From Flavobacteriales bacterium UBA4422 (GTDB taxonomy: Bacteria; Bacteroidota; Bacteroidia; Flavobacteriales_G; Salibacteraceae), in contig DGQE01000034.1 of NCBI GenBank assembly GCA_002389645.1, forward strand, positions 66,775 to 130,774: a DNA stretch of 64,000 bases, given 5' to 3'. The stretch's first letter is position 1, and each line of letters begins with the position of its first letter. Under the pieces are notes generated by a model. The model ran no database searches and was not told the origin of the DNA. It saw only the letters and a list, made by a program, of their open reading frames with translations. Shown in pieces: positions 53,108 through 61,867 of this stretch. The position numbers and the translations under genes were made by a program.

Positions 53108-54008
53108 CATGAAGCTTCTAGAACGCAATGAAATTGATGATGAACGATGGGACGCGCGTGTTCTGTCCAGTCCATTTTTTCGCCATTATGCCTTGACGTA
53201 TTATCTAGATGCTGCATGTGAGCTTTGGATGGGGCTTACTAACGAAGATTATTCATGGGTTTGGCCTGTCCCTGTAAAAAAAGTTCCCGTAAGACGAGTT
53301 TATCAGCCTCTGTTAATTCAGCAATTGGGACCATTTTGCCAAAATGTCGACAAAGAGCTAATTGAAAGAGGAATTGGATTTTTAAAAACTCAATTCGCTC
53401 AGGTTCGAATAAAGTTTAATGATGAAATTAAGTCAGAGCATTTGAGTGGTGAAGTTCAAGAGCATCAAAACTTTGAATTAGATCTTTTACCAGCCTATTC
53501 GGTTAAAAGGTACAATAGAACAGTTCAATCAAATTTGAAAAAGTCTGAAAAGGCTAATTTGACTATTGAATCTCAAGGTGAGTTTGACGAATGGTGTGTG
53601 AATACGTTTAAAAGTACTAAAGGCCACGAAGTTAAAGCACTGAATTCAGAGTTTTATTCGAAAGTAAAGGCAGTATTTTCCTCTTTTGCTCAGAGAGATT
53701 CAGCGATTTGCTATACCGCTAAAATTAATGGTGAAAAAGTGGCTCAGGTATATTTACTTAGAACTAATGGCAGGTTGCTTTTCTTGTTTAGTGCTTCAAA
53801 CCATGTCGGAAAGGAGTGTGGAGCCATGCATTCCATTGTTGATGCTGTAATCAAAGAGCATTCAGGACAAGAATTTGTGTTAGACTTTGAGGGAAGTAAT
53901 GATAAGGGTTTGGCATACTTCTACGGTAGTTTTGGAGCTGAGCATAAAGTATATTTGCAGTTAACAGAATCAAGGCTTAAATGGCCTTTAAACAGACTTA
54001 TTAAGTGA
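53100..54008 (+). CDS. GNAT/FemAB-like acyltransferase, function unknown
   Basis: 302 residues, cytoplasmic. The KRYNRTVQSNLKKSEKANLT stretch and the C-terminal GAMHSIVDAVIKEHSGQ and LDFEGSNDKGLAYFYGSFGA resemble the BioF2/FemAB-like acetyltransferase group of the GNAT superfamily. It starts 8 bases inside the deacetylase gene and ends overlapping upp by 4 bases. Pairing with a deacetylase-like enzyme suggests a shared substrate, possibly a glycan or a peptidoglycan precursor; this is inference. Confidence 0.72.
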   Translation: MNDMKLLERNEIDDERWDARVLSSPFFRHYALTYYLDAACELWMGLTNEDYSWVWPVPVKKVPVRRVYQPLLIQQLGPFCQNVDKELIERGIGFLKTQFAQVRIKFNDEIKSEHLSGEVQEHQNFELDLLPAYSVKRYNRTVQSNLKKSEKANLTIESQGEFDEWCVNTFKSTKGHEVKALNSEFYSKVKAVFSSFAQRDSAICYTAKINGEKVAQVYLLRTNGRLLFLFSASNHVGKECGAMHSIVDAVIKEHSGQEFVLDFEGSNDKGLAYFYGSFGAEHKVYLQLTESRLKWPLNRLIK

Positions 54009-54661
54009 CACAAATTCACAATCTTTCAGACTCTCCTACTGCTGTGTCTAATTATATGTATGAACTTCGCAGTTTAGATGTCCAAAACGACAGAGAAAAG
54101 TTTAGGAATAATATTCAAAAAATTGGCCGGGCAATAGGCTATGAGATTAGTAAGACTCTCACCTATAAGAAAGCTGTTGTTCAAACTCCTTTGAAAGAAC
54201 ACGCTCAGAGTGTTATTGAAGATGAAGTTGTAGTGGTGACAATTCTTCGTGCTGGACTTCCTTTACACCAGGGTATTTTGGATGTGTTTCCACAGGCCGA
54301 CAATGGCTTTATTTCAGCTTATCGAAAGCACGATGGTCATGATTTTGTAATCGAGGTAGAATATGTTGCTTGTCCTTCACTTGAAAACAAGGTTCTTGTT
54401 TTAAACGACCCAATGCTTGCAACAGGGCAATCATTTATCAACGCTTTGAAAGCCCTATCTCAATATGGAAGGCCTAAAAGAGTTATACTAGCTGCCGTAG
54501 TTGGCAGCCAAGAAGGGGTGGAGTATATCCAGAAAGAGGCTGAAGAGCCTTTTGATTTATGGGTCGCTGCTATCGATCCTGAACTCAATGATCAAAAATA
54601 CATTGTGCCAGGCTTGGGCGATGCTGGTGATTTAGCGTTTGGAACTAAAATTCAACGTTGA
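54005..54661 (+). CDS. upp: Uracil phosphoribosyltransferase
   Basis: Pyrimidine salvage: uracil plus PRPP to UMP. 218 residues. TILRAGLPLHQGILDVFP, the PRPP loop LNDPMLATGQSFINAL and the C-terminal GDAGDLAFGT are diagnostic. The start is GTG, overlapping the previous stop (GTGA). pyrE is also in this window, so both de novo and salvage branches to UMP are represented. Confidence 0.95.
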   Translation: MTQIHNLSDSPTAVSNYMYELRSLDVQNDREKFRNNIQKIGRAIGYEISKTLTYKKAVVQTPLKEHAQSVIEDEVVVVTILRAGLPLHQGILDVFPQADNGFISAYRKHDGHDFVIEVEYVACPSLENKVLVLNDPMLATGQSFINALKALSQYGRPKRVILAAVVGSQEGVEYIQKEAEEPFDLWVAAIDPELNDQKYIVPGLGDAGDLAFGTKIQR

Positions 54662-54665
54662 AAGG

Positions 54666-55112
54666 ATGTACATTGAGGCCTTTCAGATTATTGGACTGAT
54701 TCTTTTCAGTAGCGTAAAGTTCTTTTTTGCTCCTTCAACCATTTATCTCGCAGGTTATTCATACTTGGAAACAATAGCCATAACGATAGCAGGTGGAGCG
54801 CTAGGTGTTTTTGTTTTTTTCTATACCGAAAGTGCAATTTTCAGATTCATAGGTGACAGGTTTTATTCGAGCAAACCAAGAAAATCATTCAACAGGAAAA
54901 ATCGATTGATAATCAAAGTAAAAAGCTCTTGGGGATTAGTTGGTCTCGCATTGATTAGTCCAACATTAATATCGATTCCACTCGGCTGTTTGTTAGCGTC
55001 AAGGTACTTTAGAAACGATAGGAGAACAATCCCTTTTCTAATCGGTTCTGTTGTATTCTGGTCATTTGTATTAACTTCTTTAACCGCCCTCGTAGGTCCT
55101 TTATTTGACTAA
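54666..55112 (+). CDS. Small integral membrane protein, unknown
   Basis: 148 residues from the ATG at 54666. Three to four hydrophobic segments are visible: about residues 3-25, 33-55, 88-108 and 122-146, separated by a basic loop rich in Arg and Lys (residues 60-85). The pattern resembles small multidrug-export-like or DedA-like proteins only loosely, so I give no function. It lies 4 bases after upp and overlaps the next gene by 8 bases. Confidence 0.7.
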   Translation: MYIEAFQIIGLILFSSVKFFFAPSTIYLAGYSYLETIAITIAGGALGVFVFFYTESAIFRFIGDRFYSSKPRKSFNRKNRLIIKVKSSWGLVGLALISPTLISIPLGCLLASRYFRNDRRTIPFLIGSVVFWSFVLTSLTALVGPLFD

Positions 55113-55800
55113 CATTAAGCACATTTTCTTTGATCTAGATCACACTTTATGGGATTTTCATTCCAATAGCCTAGAAACACTTGCTGAGATTTATCGAATT
55201 TTTGAATTGGAGAAAAGGGCTCCTGATTTTAGCTCTTCTCATTTCATAGACAGGTATGTTTTTCATAATGAGCGCATGTGGGGTTTGTATCGTCAAGACA
55301 GAATGAGTAAATCTCTATTGCGGAAGGCCAGGTTTGAATATGCATTACGCGATATTCGTATTGAAGATAAGATGCTTGCTAAAGAAATGGGGAATAGCTA
55401 TCTGGAAATCTGTCCTAGAAAAACGAGATTGAATGAAGGAGCTATTGAAGTTTTAGAGTTGCTAAAAGATAAATATGCATTGCATATTCTCTCCAACGGA
55501 TTTCATGAAACCCAGCTGATTAAATTAGAGCAAAGCGGATTAACGCACTATTTCCAGCAGATTATTACCTCTGAAAAAGCAGCTGCAAAAAAGCCAAATA
55601 AGCGGATGTATGATTATGCTCAAGTGCATACTGGTGCGCTTCCTGGTGAATCATTGATGGTAGGTGACAACCTGGAGATTGATGTAGTAGGCGCGCTGAA
55701 TTATGGTTGGGACGCAATCCATTATAACCCAGATGGTGATAAGCATGAATATAGATCGGTGAAGGCTCTATTAGAGATTCCTGAATTACTTCTTAAATGA
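55105..55800 (+). CDS. HAD hydrolase, YjjG-type nucleotidase
   Basis: 231 residues, HAD superfamily: DLDHTLWDF is motif I (two Asp), SNGFHETQ motif II, KPNKRMYDYA motif III and VGDNLEIDVVGA motif IV. The DxDHTLWDF form is that of YjjG, a pyrimidine 5'-nucleotidase, which fits its place near upp. The start is TTG, as no ATG precedes motif I. Its end overlaps the convergent psd gene by 15 bases. Confidence 0.9.
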   Translation: MTNIKHIFFDLDHTLWDFHSNSLETLAEIYRIFELEKRAPDFSSSHFIDRYVFHNERMWGLYRQDRMSKSLLRKARFEYALRDIRIEDKMLAKEMGNSYLEICPRKTRLNEGAIEVLELLKDKYALHILSNGFHETQLIKLEQSGLTHYFQQIITSEKAAAKKPNKRMYDYAQVHTGALPGESLMVGDNLEIDVVGALNYGWDAIHYNPDGDKHEYRSVKALLEIPELLLK

Positions 55801-56448
55801 GGCTATGATAGTTTGACCCCCAACTGTTTTTTGATCTAGATTAACCTCAACATTCGCATCAAGTGGAAATAATAGATCAACCCTGCTTCCAAATTTAATA
55901 AAGCCCATTTCTTCGCCTTGTTCAATTTGACTTCCTTGTTCAGAGTAATTGACAATTCTTCGTGCCATAGCACCAGCAATTTGTTTGGACAGTACCTCTC
56001 CAAATTTCGGGTGTTTCACTACTACGCTATGGCGTTCGTTATCTGTAGATGATTTCGGGTGCCACGCAACCAAGTATTTTCCTGGGTGATATTTTGAATA
56101 AACAACTTCTCCTGAAATAGGATACCAGTTGATATGCACATTCGTGGGTGACATAAAGATGCTCACTTGTCTGACTTTGCCCTTAAAATACTCAGGATCT
56201 TCTACCTCTTCAATCACAACCACCTTGCCATCTGCAGGCGCGATGATCACATCATTCATTTGAAGCATCCTTCTTCTTGGATATCGAAAAAACTGAAGTA
56301 TGGCTATCATTAATAAGGTTGCTATTGCTAGAGCAATGGGCTGAAAAGCCTTGAAGTCAGCAAAAACAAAGTATGCAGTAAGTATGATTCCGATTGAAAC
56401 CACTGTTGCAATAAGGATGGACACTCGTCCTTCTCGGTGAAACTTCAT
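55786..56448 (-). CDS. psd: Phosphatidylserine decarboxylase-family proenzyme
   Basis: Makes phosphatidylethanolamine in the inner membrane; 220 residues, the short family form. Two N-terminal transmembrane segments (about residues 8-28 and 33-50) precede the catalytic region with PADGKVVVIEEVED and STNERHS-like histidine motif (DNERHSVVVKHP). The self-cleavage site that forms the pyruvoyl group is FGSRVDL (Gly-Ser). It lies 3 bases after cdsA, so both steps of phospholipid head-group formation are together; pssA is not here. Confidence 0.92.
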   Translation of the reverse strand: MKFHREGRVSILIATVVSIGIILTAYFVFADFKAFQPIALAIATLLMIAILQFFRYPRRRMLQMNDVIIAPADGKVVVIEEVEDPEYFKGKVRQVSIFMSPTNVHINWYPISGEVVYSKYHPGKYLVAWHPKSSTDNERHSVVVKHPKFGEVLSKQIAGAMARRIVNYSEQGSQIEQGEEMGFIKFGSRVDLLFPLDANVEVNLDQKTVGGQTIIASFKK

Positions 56449-56451
56449 GTA

Positions 56452-57279
56452 TTAGTGCTTAGGAAGAATGGTCTCAAAGAAAAGAATAGCAGTTGGAATT
56501 GCGAGCATCATTGCATCAAATCGATCAAAAAAACCTCCGTGACCTGGAAGGAAGACTCCTGAATCCTTTACTCCAGCAGCTCTTTTTATTCTTGATTCGA
56601 ACAAATCGCCCAATGATCCTGACAGCACACAAACCAATGAAAACGATATCATAATTTCCCAACGTGGCATACCTTCAATAAAACTTAAGCAATACCCAGC
56701 AAGCATTGCAAATACGAGGCCTGCTAGGCTTCCTTCTATTGTTTTATTAGGTGAAAGGCGTTCAAATAGTTTTGTCTTACCAATTTTTCTGCCTACCAAA
56801 TAGGCTGCTGAATCATTGATCCAGATAAGTGCAAATACACTAACTGTTAACCAAGGTGATGGAAGATCATCGCGATAGACGAAAAAGTATGCAATGCCGA
56901 GAAAAGAGAGTGCGGTAAAGCCCGGGGCAGCCAGGGATGTGGCTATGCTTTCAAAAGGATTAGCGTTTTGTCGAAATATCTCAATGAAAAAGGTGGCTAA
57001 AGTAGTTGCAGCTAATGCCAGGATCAGGTAGTGAGTATGATCACTTTCGATGAAAAGCCATTCGTAAACTAACACGACTAAAAGGCCATAGGTGATTGCG
57101 CCTAATAACTTTATTGGAGTCGAACCTGTTTTTTGAGTTAGGTTCATCAATTCATTTAATGTGAATAATCCAAGTATTGCATAAAGTGAGAAGGCTATTC
57201 GAACGCTGAGAAACAGCGGCCCAATGATGAGCACCACAAAAACAATTGATGATAAAATTCTCTTTACGAGGTTACTCAC
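56452..57279 (-). CDS. cdsA: Phosphatidate cytidylyltransferase
   Basis: Makes CDP-diacylglycerol, the precursor of all phospholipids; 275 residues, about eight membrane segments. The C-terminal signature SLGDLFESRIKRAAGVKDSG followed by PGHGGFFDRFDA is complete. The start is GTG overlapping the upstream stop (GTGA). It lies between the DUF2007 gene and psd in a phospholipid operon led by ftsH. Confidence 0.95.
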   Translation of the reverse strand: MSNLVKRILSSIVFVVLIIGPLFLSVRIAFSLYAILGLFTLNELMNLTQKTGSTPIKLLGAITYGLLVVLVYEWLFIESDHTHYLILALAATTLATFFIEIFRQNANPFESIATSLAAPGFTALSFLGIAYFFVYRDDLPSPWLTVSVFALIWINDSAAYLVGRKIGKTKLFERLSPNKTIEGSLAGLVFAMLAGYCLSFIEGMPRWEIMISFSLVCVLSGSLGDLFESRIKRAAGVKDSGVFLPGHGGFFDRFDAMMLAIPTAILFFETILPKH

Positions 57280-57500
57280 GTTTCAGACGCTTTAATTATT
57301 CTAGTGGCCTCTTCTAGTTGGCCTTTGTGGACATAAAGCGCTGATTCTTGGTTTTGTGTTAGTGCGTTGAAGACATGATCTTGGTGTGAGACCATTTCTG
57401 CTTTTATGTCATTTTCAGAAAGCATAGCCTGCACGATAGACAACTCATACTCTGAAGCCGACTTAAACACAACTACCCAATTCTCAGCTGGTTGATCCAT
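57276..57500 (-). CDS. DUF2007 family small protein
   Basis: 74 residues. The core NWVVVFKSASEYELSIVQAML then L-x-x-N-D-I-K-A fits DUF2007, a short ferredoxin-like-fold domain sometimes called a putative signal transducing protein. Function unknown. It overlaps the ftsH stop by 17 bases and cdsA by 4 bases, so its translation is coupled to both; I infer it acts with the membrane functions around it. Confidence 0.88.
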   Translation of the reverse strand: MDQPAENWVVVFKSASEYELSIVQAMLSENDIKAEMVSHQDHVFNALTQNQESALYVHKGQLEEATRIIKASET

Positions 57501-59613
57501 CCTTATTTTCGTTATTCTCTTTTGGCTTAGACTCTTCTTTTGATGTATCAGGTGAAGATTCAGCTACTTCAGGTTTAGTCTCTTTAGCTTTTTCTTCAAG
57601 CGCTTTTTGCGCTTTCTTTTCATCTTCATTATGAATTAGCGGTGCTTCGTCCTTAATGAAAGGTCTAGCCCCAAAAATACGTTCCATATCTTCTTTAAAA
57701 ATTACCTCTTTTTCAAGAAGTAATTCCGCTAGCTCATTCAATTTATTTCTGTTTTCGCTTAGGATCTTTTTTGTTCTGATATAAGCATTATCAATAATCA
57801 ACTTTGCTTCAGCATCAATTGTCTCTGCAGTTTTTTCACTGTATGGTTTGTTGAAAGAATAGTCGCTTTGACCGCTACTATCGTAAAAACTGATATTTCC
57901 GATTTTTTCATTCAAACCATAAATGCTCACCATATTATATGCTTGCTTTGTGATCTTTTCAAGATCTGAAAGCGCACCCGTGGAAATCTCACCAAACACA
58001 ATTTCTTCTGCGGCTCGGCCTCCCAATGCAGCGCACATTTCGTCTAGCATTTGAACTGGAGTTGTTATCTGCCTTTCTTCAGGAAGGTACCAAGCAGCAC
58101 CCAAGGATCTTCCTCTAGGAACGATAGTTACCTTAATTAATGGAGAGGCATGCTCAGTTAACCAGCTGACAGCAGCATGTCCAGCTTCGTGATAAGCAAT
58201 AGTCTTCTTTTCTTTTGGGGTAATGATTCTGCTTTTCTTTTCAAGACCAGCAACAACCCTGTCAACAGCATCAATGAAGTCTTGCTTCTCCACTGTTTTC
58301 TTGTTGCGTCTTGCGGCAATCAAAGCTGCTTCATTACAAATGTTAGCGATGTCTGCTCCCGAAAAACCTGGAGTTTGTTTAGCTAAAAACTCAACATCAA
58401 CTTTATCATCAAGTTTCAAAGGCTTTAAGTGAACTTTGAAAATTTCCTTTCTTTCATTCAAGTCAGGCATGTCCACATGAATCTGCCTGTCAAATCTACC
58501 GGGGCGCAATAATGCTCTGTCTAGTATGTCAGCTCTGTTAGTCGCTGCCATTAAGATAACACCACTGTTCGTTCCGAAACCGTCCATCTCAGTGAGTAAC
58601 TGATTCAATGTGTTTTCACGTTCATCGTTTGAACCTTGTGCTGCGTTTCTTCCGCGAGCCCGGCCTATAGCATCAATTTCATCAATGAAAATAATTGATG
58701 GAGCTTTCTCTTTGGCTTGCTTAAATAAGTCCCGCACTCTTGATGCTCCAACTCCAACAAACATCTCCACGAAATCAGAACCTGAAAGCGAAAAGAATGG
58801 CACTTGGGCTTCACCCGCAACGGCTTTTGCTAGTAACGTCTTTCCTGTTCCTGGAGGTCCTACAAGTAATACTCCTTTTGGAATATGTGCACCTAATGCT
58901 GTGTATCGATCTGGATTTTTTAAGAAGTCAACAATTTCCTCAATTTCTTCTTTTGCTTCTTCTTGTCCAGCAACATCCTTGAATGTGACTTTTACTTGAG
59001 TGTTCTTGTCAAAAAGAACGGCTTTCGATTTACCGATATTGAAAATCTGACCACCACCACCGCCTGGTCCGCTCATTCTTCTCATAATGAATATCCACAA
59101 TCCAACCATCAGGGCTATTGGAATTAGCCAGCTCAATGCTTCACCACCCCAGTTTTTCCTATTGTCGTATTCTTCTTTTATGCGCTCATCTGCTGGTAGT
59201 TCAGCTTGAACATTTTCTAGTTCTTCACTGAATCGCTCAACAGTACTAATTGTTAGAACATAGTGTGGACCTAGATTATTTACTTGGCCGAAGGTTTTCT
59301 TTTGAACTTCGGCATATTTTTCCTTCGAAAGAGCATTTGGGTCTACATAAATTTCGGCAAGGTTTTCATAACGAACTACAACTACTCTAGAGACATCTCC
59401 TTCAAGTAGCATTTCATTCACAAACTCTTTCCACTCAACGGTTTTAGTTCCAGAGCTGAAGCTAAATAGTAGTTGAGAAATTAAGATTACCGCAATTACA
59501 ACGTAAATCCAATATGGATTAAACGGGCGGTTGGCTAATGGTTTTTTCTTTTTGTTTTTTGGGTCATTTGAGCCTTGCCCAAAAATATCCTTCTGCTTAT
59601 TTGTATCACTCAT
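57484..59613 (-). CDS. ftsH: ATP-dependent zinc metalloprotease FtsH
   Basis: Membrane-bound AAA+ protease for quality control of membrane and regulatory proteins; 709 residues. Two transmembrane segments (about residues 32-52 and 155-175) flank a periplasmic domain. The AAA module has GPPGTGKTLLAKAVAGE (about residue 250) and the second region FVEMFVGVGASRVRDLF; the protease zinc site is HEAGHA (about residue 475). A 50-residue Lys/Glu-rich tail ends it. It follows rsfS by 30 bases and heads the DUF2007-cdsA-psd run. Confidence 0.97.
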   Translation of the reverse strand: MSDTNKQKDIFGQGSNDPKNKKKKPLANRPFNPYWIYVVIAVILISQLLFSFSSGTKTVEWKEFVNEMLLEGDVSRVVVVRYENLAEIYVDPNALSKEKYAEVQKKTFGQVNNLGPHYVLTISTVERFSEELENVQAELPADERIKEEYDNRKNWGGEALSWLIPIALMVGLWIFIMRRMSGPGGGGGQIFNIGKSKAVLFDKNTQVKVTFKDVAGQEEAKEEIEEIVDFLKNPDRYTALGAHIPKGVLLVGPPGTGKTLLAKAVAGEAQVPFFSLSGSDFVEMFVGVGASRVRDLFKQAKEKAPSIIFIDEIDAIGRARGRNAAQGSNDERENTLNQLLTEMDGFGTNSGVILMAATNRADILDRALLRPGRFDRQIHVDMPDLNERKEIFKVHLKPLKLDDKVDVEFLAKQTPGFSGADIANICNEAALIAARRNKKTVEKQDFIDAVDRVVAGLEKKSRIITPKEKKTIAYHEAGHAAVSWLTEHASPLIKVTIVPRGRSLGAAWYLPEERQITTPVQMLDEMCAALGGRAAEEIVFGEISTGALSDLEKITKQAYNMVSIYGLNEKIGNISFYDSSGQSDYSFNKPYSEKTAETIDAEAKLIIDNAYIRTKKILSENRNKLNELAELLLEKEVIFKEDMERIFGARPFIKDEAPLIHNEDEKKAQKALEEKAKETKPEVAESSPDTSKEESKPKENNENKDGSTS

Positions 59614-59643
59614 CTATTCTGTCTCCTTATTCGTCAACTTCAA

Positions 59644-60015
59644 TTAATCTTTTATTTTTTCTAATGGTGCATCCGCCCATAAATCTTCCAGAGAATATAA
59701 TTCCCTCATTTTTTCTTGAAACACATGAACCACTACATCTACATAGTCTAACAATATCCACTCAGCATTAGTTCTACCTTCGATGGAATTTGGTCGATCT
59801 CCAATGGATTCTCTTACTGCTTCAAGCACCGATTCTGCAATGGCATCAACTTGCCTATTTGAACTACCGTGACAAACTATGAAAAAATCCGAAATTGAAT
59901 TTCCGATTTTTCTCAAATCAATTTGTACAATATCCAATCCCTTCTTCTCCTTGATTCCCTCAATTATTTGGGCTGCCAATATTTCCGAATTAGAGAGCTT
60001 ATTTTTCTTTGTCAT
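59644..60015 (-). CDS. rsfS: Ribosomal silencing factor RsfS
   Basis: Binds L14 and keeps the subunits apart when nutrients are low; 123 residues from the ATG at 60015. A TTG 12 bases upstream is possible but lies only 8 bases from the -7 element. VQIDLRKIGNSISDFFIVCHG, RQVDAIAESVLEAVRE and LLDYVDVVVHVFQEKMRELYSLEDLWADA (here split) are the iojap/DUF143 signature. ftsH follows after 30 bases, so they probably share a message. Confidence 0.94.
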   Translation of the reverse strand: MTKKNKLSNSEILAAQIIEGIKEKKGLDIVQIDLRKIGNSISDFFIVCHGSSNRQVDAIAESVLEAVRESIGDRPNSIEGRTNAEWILLDYVDVVVHVFQEKMRELYSLEDLWADAPLEKIKD

Positions 60016-60035
60016 GTTGTTATTCAAACGGATGT

Positions 60036-60043
60036 CAAAATTA
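60036..60043 (-). promoter_or_regulatory. -7 element upstream of rsfS
   Basis: On the minus strand TAATTTTG, an exact TAnnTTTG match, 20 bases before the rsfS ATG at 60015. No suitable -33 TTG. It would drive the rsfS-ftsH-DUF2007-cdsA-psd group. Confidence 0.5.
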
Positions 60044-60095
60044 ACGAATCAAATGCCGTCCTTTGATGCTATTATTTGTCTTGTTTTCAAGCATT

Positions 60096-60836
60096 ATGAG
60101 CGGTAAAAGAATTCATTTGTCGGTAGTGGTATCAACCAATATGCATACCACGGATTTATTGAGCCATTCTGGCATTGAACCGTGGACTATTGTGTCGGCA
60201 GATTTTCAATCTGGAGGCAAAGGACAAAGAGGTAGGGTATGGGAAAGCGAGGCAGGAGAGAACCTAACGTTTAGTGTGGTATTAAAGCCAAAAATTAAAA
60301 TTGCTGATCAATACCTTATTTCAGCTTCGGTTAGTCTAGCGATTGTTGATTTGATGGGAAACCATGGTTGTCATGGATTTGTGAAGTGGCCGAATGACAT
60401 AATTGTTAATGATCATAAGATTGCAGGTTTGCTCATAGAAAATCAAATAAAAGGAAATCAGGTCGAGTATTCCATCGCTGGAATAGGATTGAATGTAAAC
60501 CAAGTACACTTCAACACATACCGTTGGCCAGCTACATCATTGAAGTTGGAGAACGCCACTCAGCTCTCATTCGACCGAGAGCAAATTCTTTCAGAGCTTA
60601 TCAATCGTTTGAAAGTTCGATTAGCAGAGGCAGAAAGAGATGGGCGCAAATTAATTGAAACCCTTAATGAGCATTTGTATAAGAAAGGTGAGTCAGTATT
60701 TTTCTTAAAAAATGGAGAATCGACTCATGGCATTGTTAGAGAAGTAACCCCTGATGGGCGGCTGCTATTGAGTGAAAAGGATGGTTTGATTTCTTATAGT
60801 AACGGTGAGATTACCTTTATGAATACTTTCGATTGA
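60096..60836 (+). CDS. birA: Biotin--[acetyl-CoA-carboxylase] ligase
   Basis: Attaches biotin to the carboxyl-carrier protein of acetyl-CoA carboxylase; 246 residues from the ATG at 60096. The ligase domain has the GGKGQRGRVWES biotinyl-AMP loop, KWPNDIIV and KIAGLLIEN; the C-terminal SH3-like domain is short. It lacks the helix-turn-helix of E. coli BirA, so it is not a repressor. It is divergent from rsfS across 80 bases, and its end overlaps the convergent SRPBCC gene by 20 bases. Confidence 0.94.
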   Translation: MSGKRIHLSVVVSTNMHTTDLLSHSGIEPWTIVSADFQSGGKGQRGRVWESEAGENLTFSVVLKPKIKIADQYLISASVSLAIVDLMGNHGCHGFVKWPNDIIVNDHKIAGLLIENQIKGNQVEYSIAGIGLNVNQVHFNTYRWPATSLKLENATQLSFDREQILSELINRLKVRLAEAERDGRKLIETLNEHLYKKGESVFFLKNGESTHGIVREVTPDGRLLLSEKDGLISYSNGEITFMNTFD

Positions 60837-61215
60837 GCGCTTTTCCGAGTGAGTTCAAGAAATTAGTCAACGGTGTTTTAAGCATCATGCCCATAAAACT
60901 GTTGACGTCAGCATCAAACTTGGCACTTATTGAAGAACCACCTTCTGCCTCGTTTAGCATTACAATTAATTTGAATGGAAATGGTTTCTCAGATGTTGAA
61001 ACATACGTTACTTCTGAATCAGTCGCATTCTCTAATTTGAGAGCAATGTCTGCTAAACCTTTGATTTTAAAAGAACATTGATCTCCATCAATTTTCCAAT
61101 TTTCTATTCGTTCTTGAGGTAAGATTTCATGCAAATTAGCGGGTTGTGCTAAAAAATCAGAAACTTCTTTCTGGCCGGTAGAAAGAGAATAAGTATCGCT
61201 GTTAAAAGAAGTCAT
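60817..61215 (-). CDS. SRPBCC-fold protein, unknown ligand
   Basis: 132 residues, no signal. The layout (helix, then long antiparallel strands with KIDGDQCSFKIKGLADIALK and YVSTSEKPFPFKLIVML, then a C-terminal helix) fits the START-like/SRPBCC lipid-binding fold common in Bacteroidota as short hypothetical proteins. It begins 1 base after pyrE, hence is cotranscribed with it, and overlaps the end of birA by 20 bases. The ligand is unknown. Confidence 0.75.
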   Translation of the reverse strand: MTSFNSDTYSLSTGQKEVSDFLAQPANLHEILPQERIENWKIDGDQCSFKIKGLADIALKLENATDSEVTYVSTSEKPFPFKLIVMLNEAEGGSSISAKFDADVNSFMGMMLKTPLTNFLNSLGKALNRKYS

Positions 61216-61216
61216 G

Positions 61217-61867
61217 TTAAGCTGTTTGAGGATTCCATGTGCTTGGACTTGCTCTCCACTCTTTTAATGATTCTAAGTCAGCCTCTTGAATGTAATTACT
61301 TTCATTTGCTTTTTCAAGAACAGCCTCATAATCTGTTAGAGTTACAAGTGGACATTTGTGATCAAGAAAATTCTTTTTGGCCAGGTCGAAGTTGTAGCTA
61401 AAAATTGCCACCATTCCTTTTACAGAGCATCCAGCTTCTCTTAATGCATCGACAGCTACCAAGCTGGAATTACCAGTAGAAACCAAGTCTTCAATAACGA
61501 TGACTGATTGGCCTGATTCTACAACACCTTCGATTTGACTTTGTGTTCCGTGTGCTTTAGCGCTTGGTCTAACATAGATTAAAGGAAGTCCAAACTCTTG
61601 AGCAACCAATGCAGCTTGCGCTATTCCACCGGTAGCCACGCCAGCGATTAAATCGGGACGGCCAAAGTTTTCATCAATGGCTTTCACGATTTCTTGACGA
61701 ATGAACGTCCTGATGCGCGGATAAGACAATATTTTTCGGTTATCGCAATAAATCGGTGACTTCCAACCTGATGCCCAATCGAAAGGATTGTCAGGTCGTA
61801 AAGAGATTGATTTTATCTGAAGTAAAAACTCTGCTACTTTGTGCGTAGAATTGAAGCTGTAATTCAT
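61217..61867 (-). CDS. pyrE: Orotate phosphoribosyltransferase
   Basis: De novo pyrimidine step: orotate plus PRPP to OMP; 216 residues. The PRPP loop VIVIEDLVSTGNSS, the DWASGWKSPIYCDNR start region and GVATGGIAQAALVA are diagnostic. Its ATG (CAT on the plus strand at 61865-61867) overlaps the ATG of the divergent NUDIX gene by two bases. A -7 element TACTTTTG lies inside the NUDIX gene, only 4 bases upstream. Confidence 0.96.
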   Translation of the reverse strand: MNYSFNSTHKVAEFLLQIKSISLRPDNPFDWASGWKSPIYCDNRKILSYPRIRTFIRQEIVKAIDENFGRPDLIAGVATGGIAQAALVAQEFGLPLIYVRPSAKAHGTQSQIEGVVESGQSVIVIEDLVSTGNSSLVAVDALREAGCSVKGMVAIFSYNFDLAKKNFLDHKCPLVTLTDYEAVLEKANESNYIQEADLESLKEWRASPSTWNPQTA

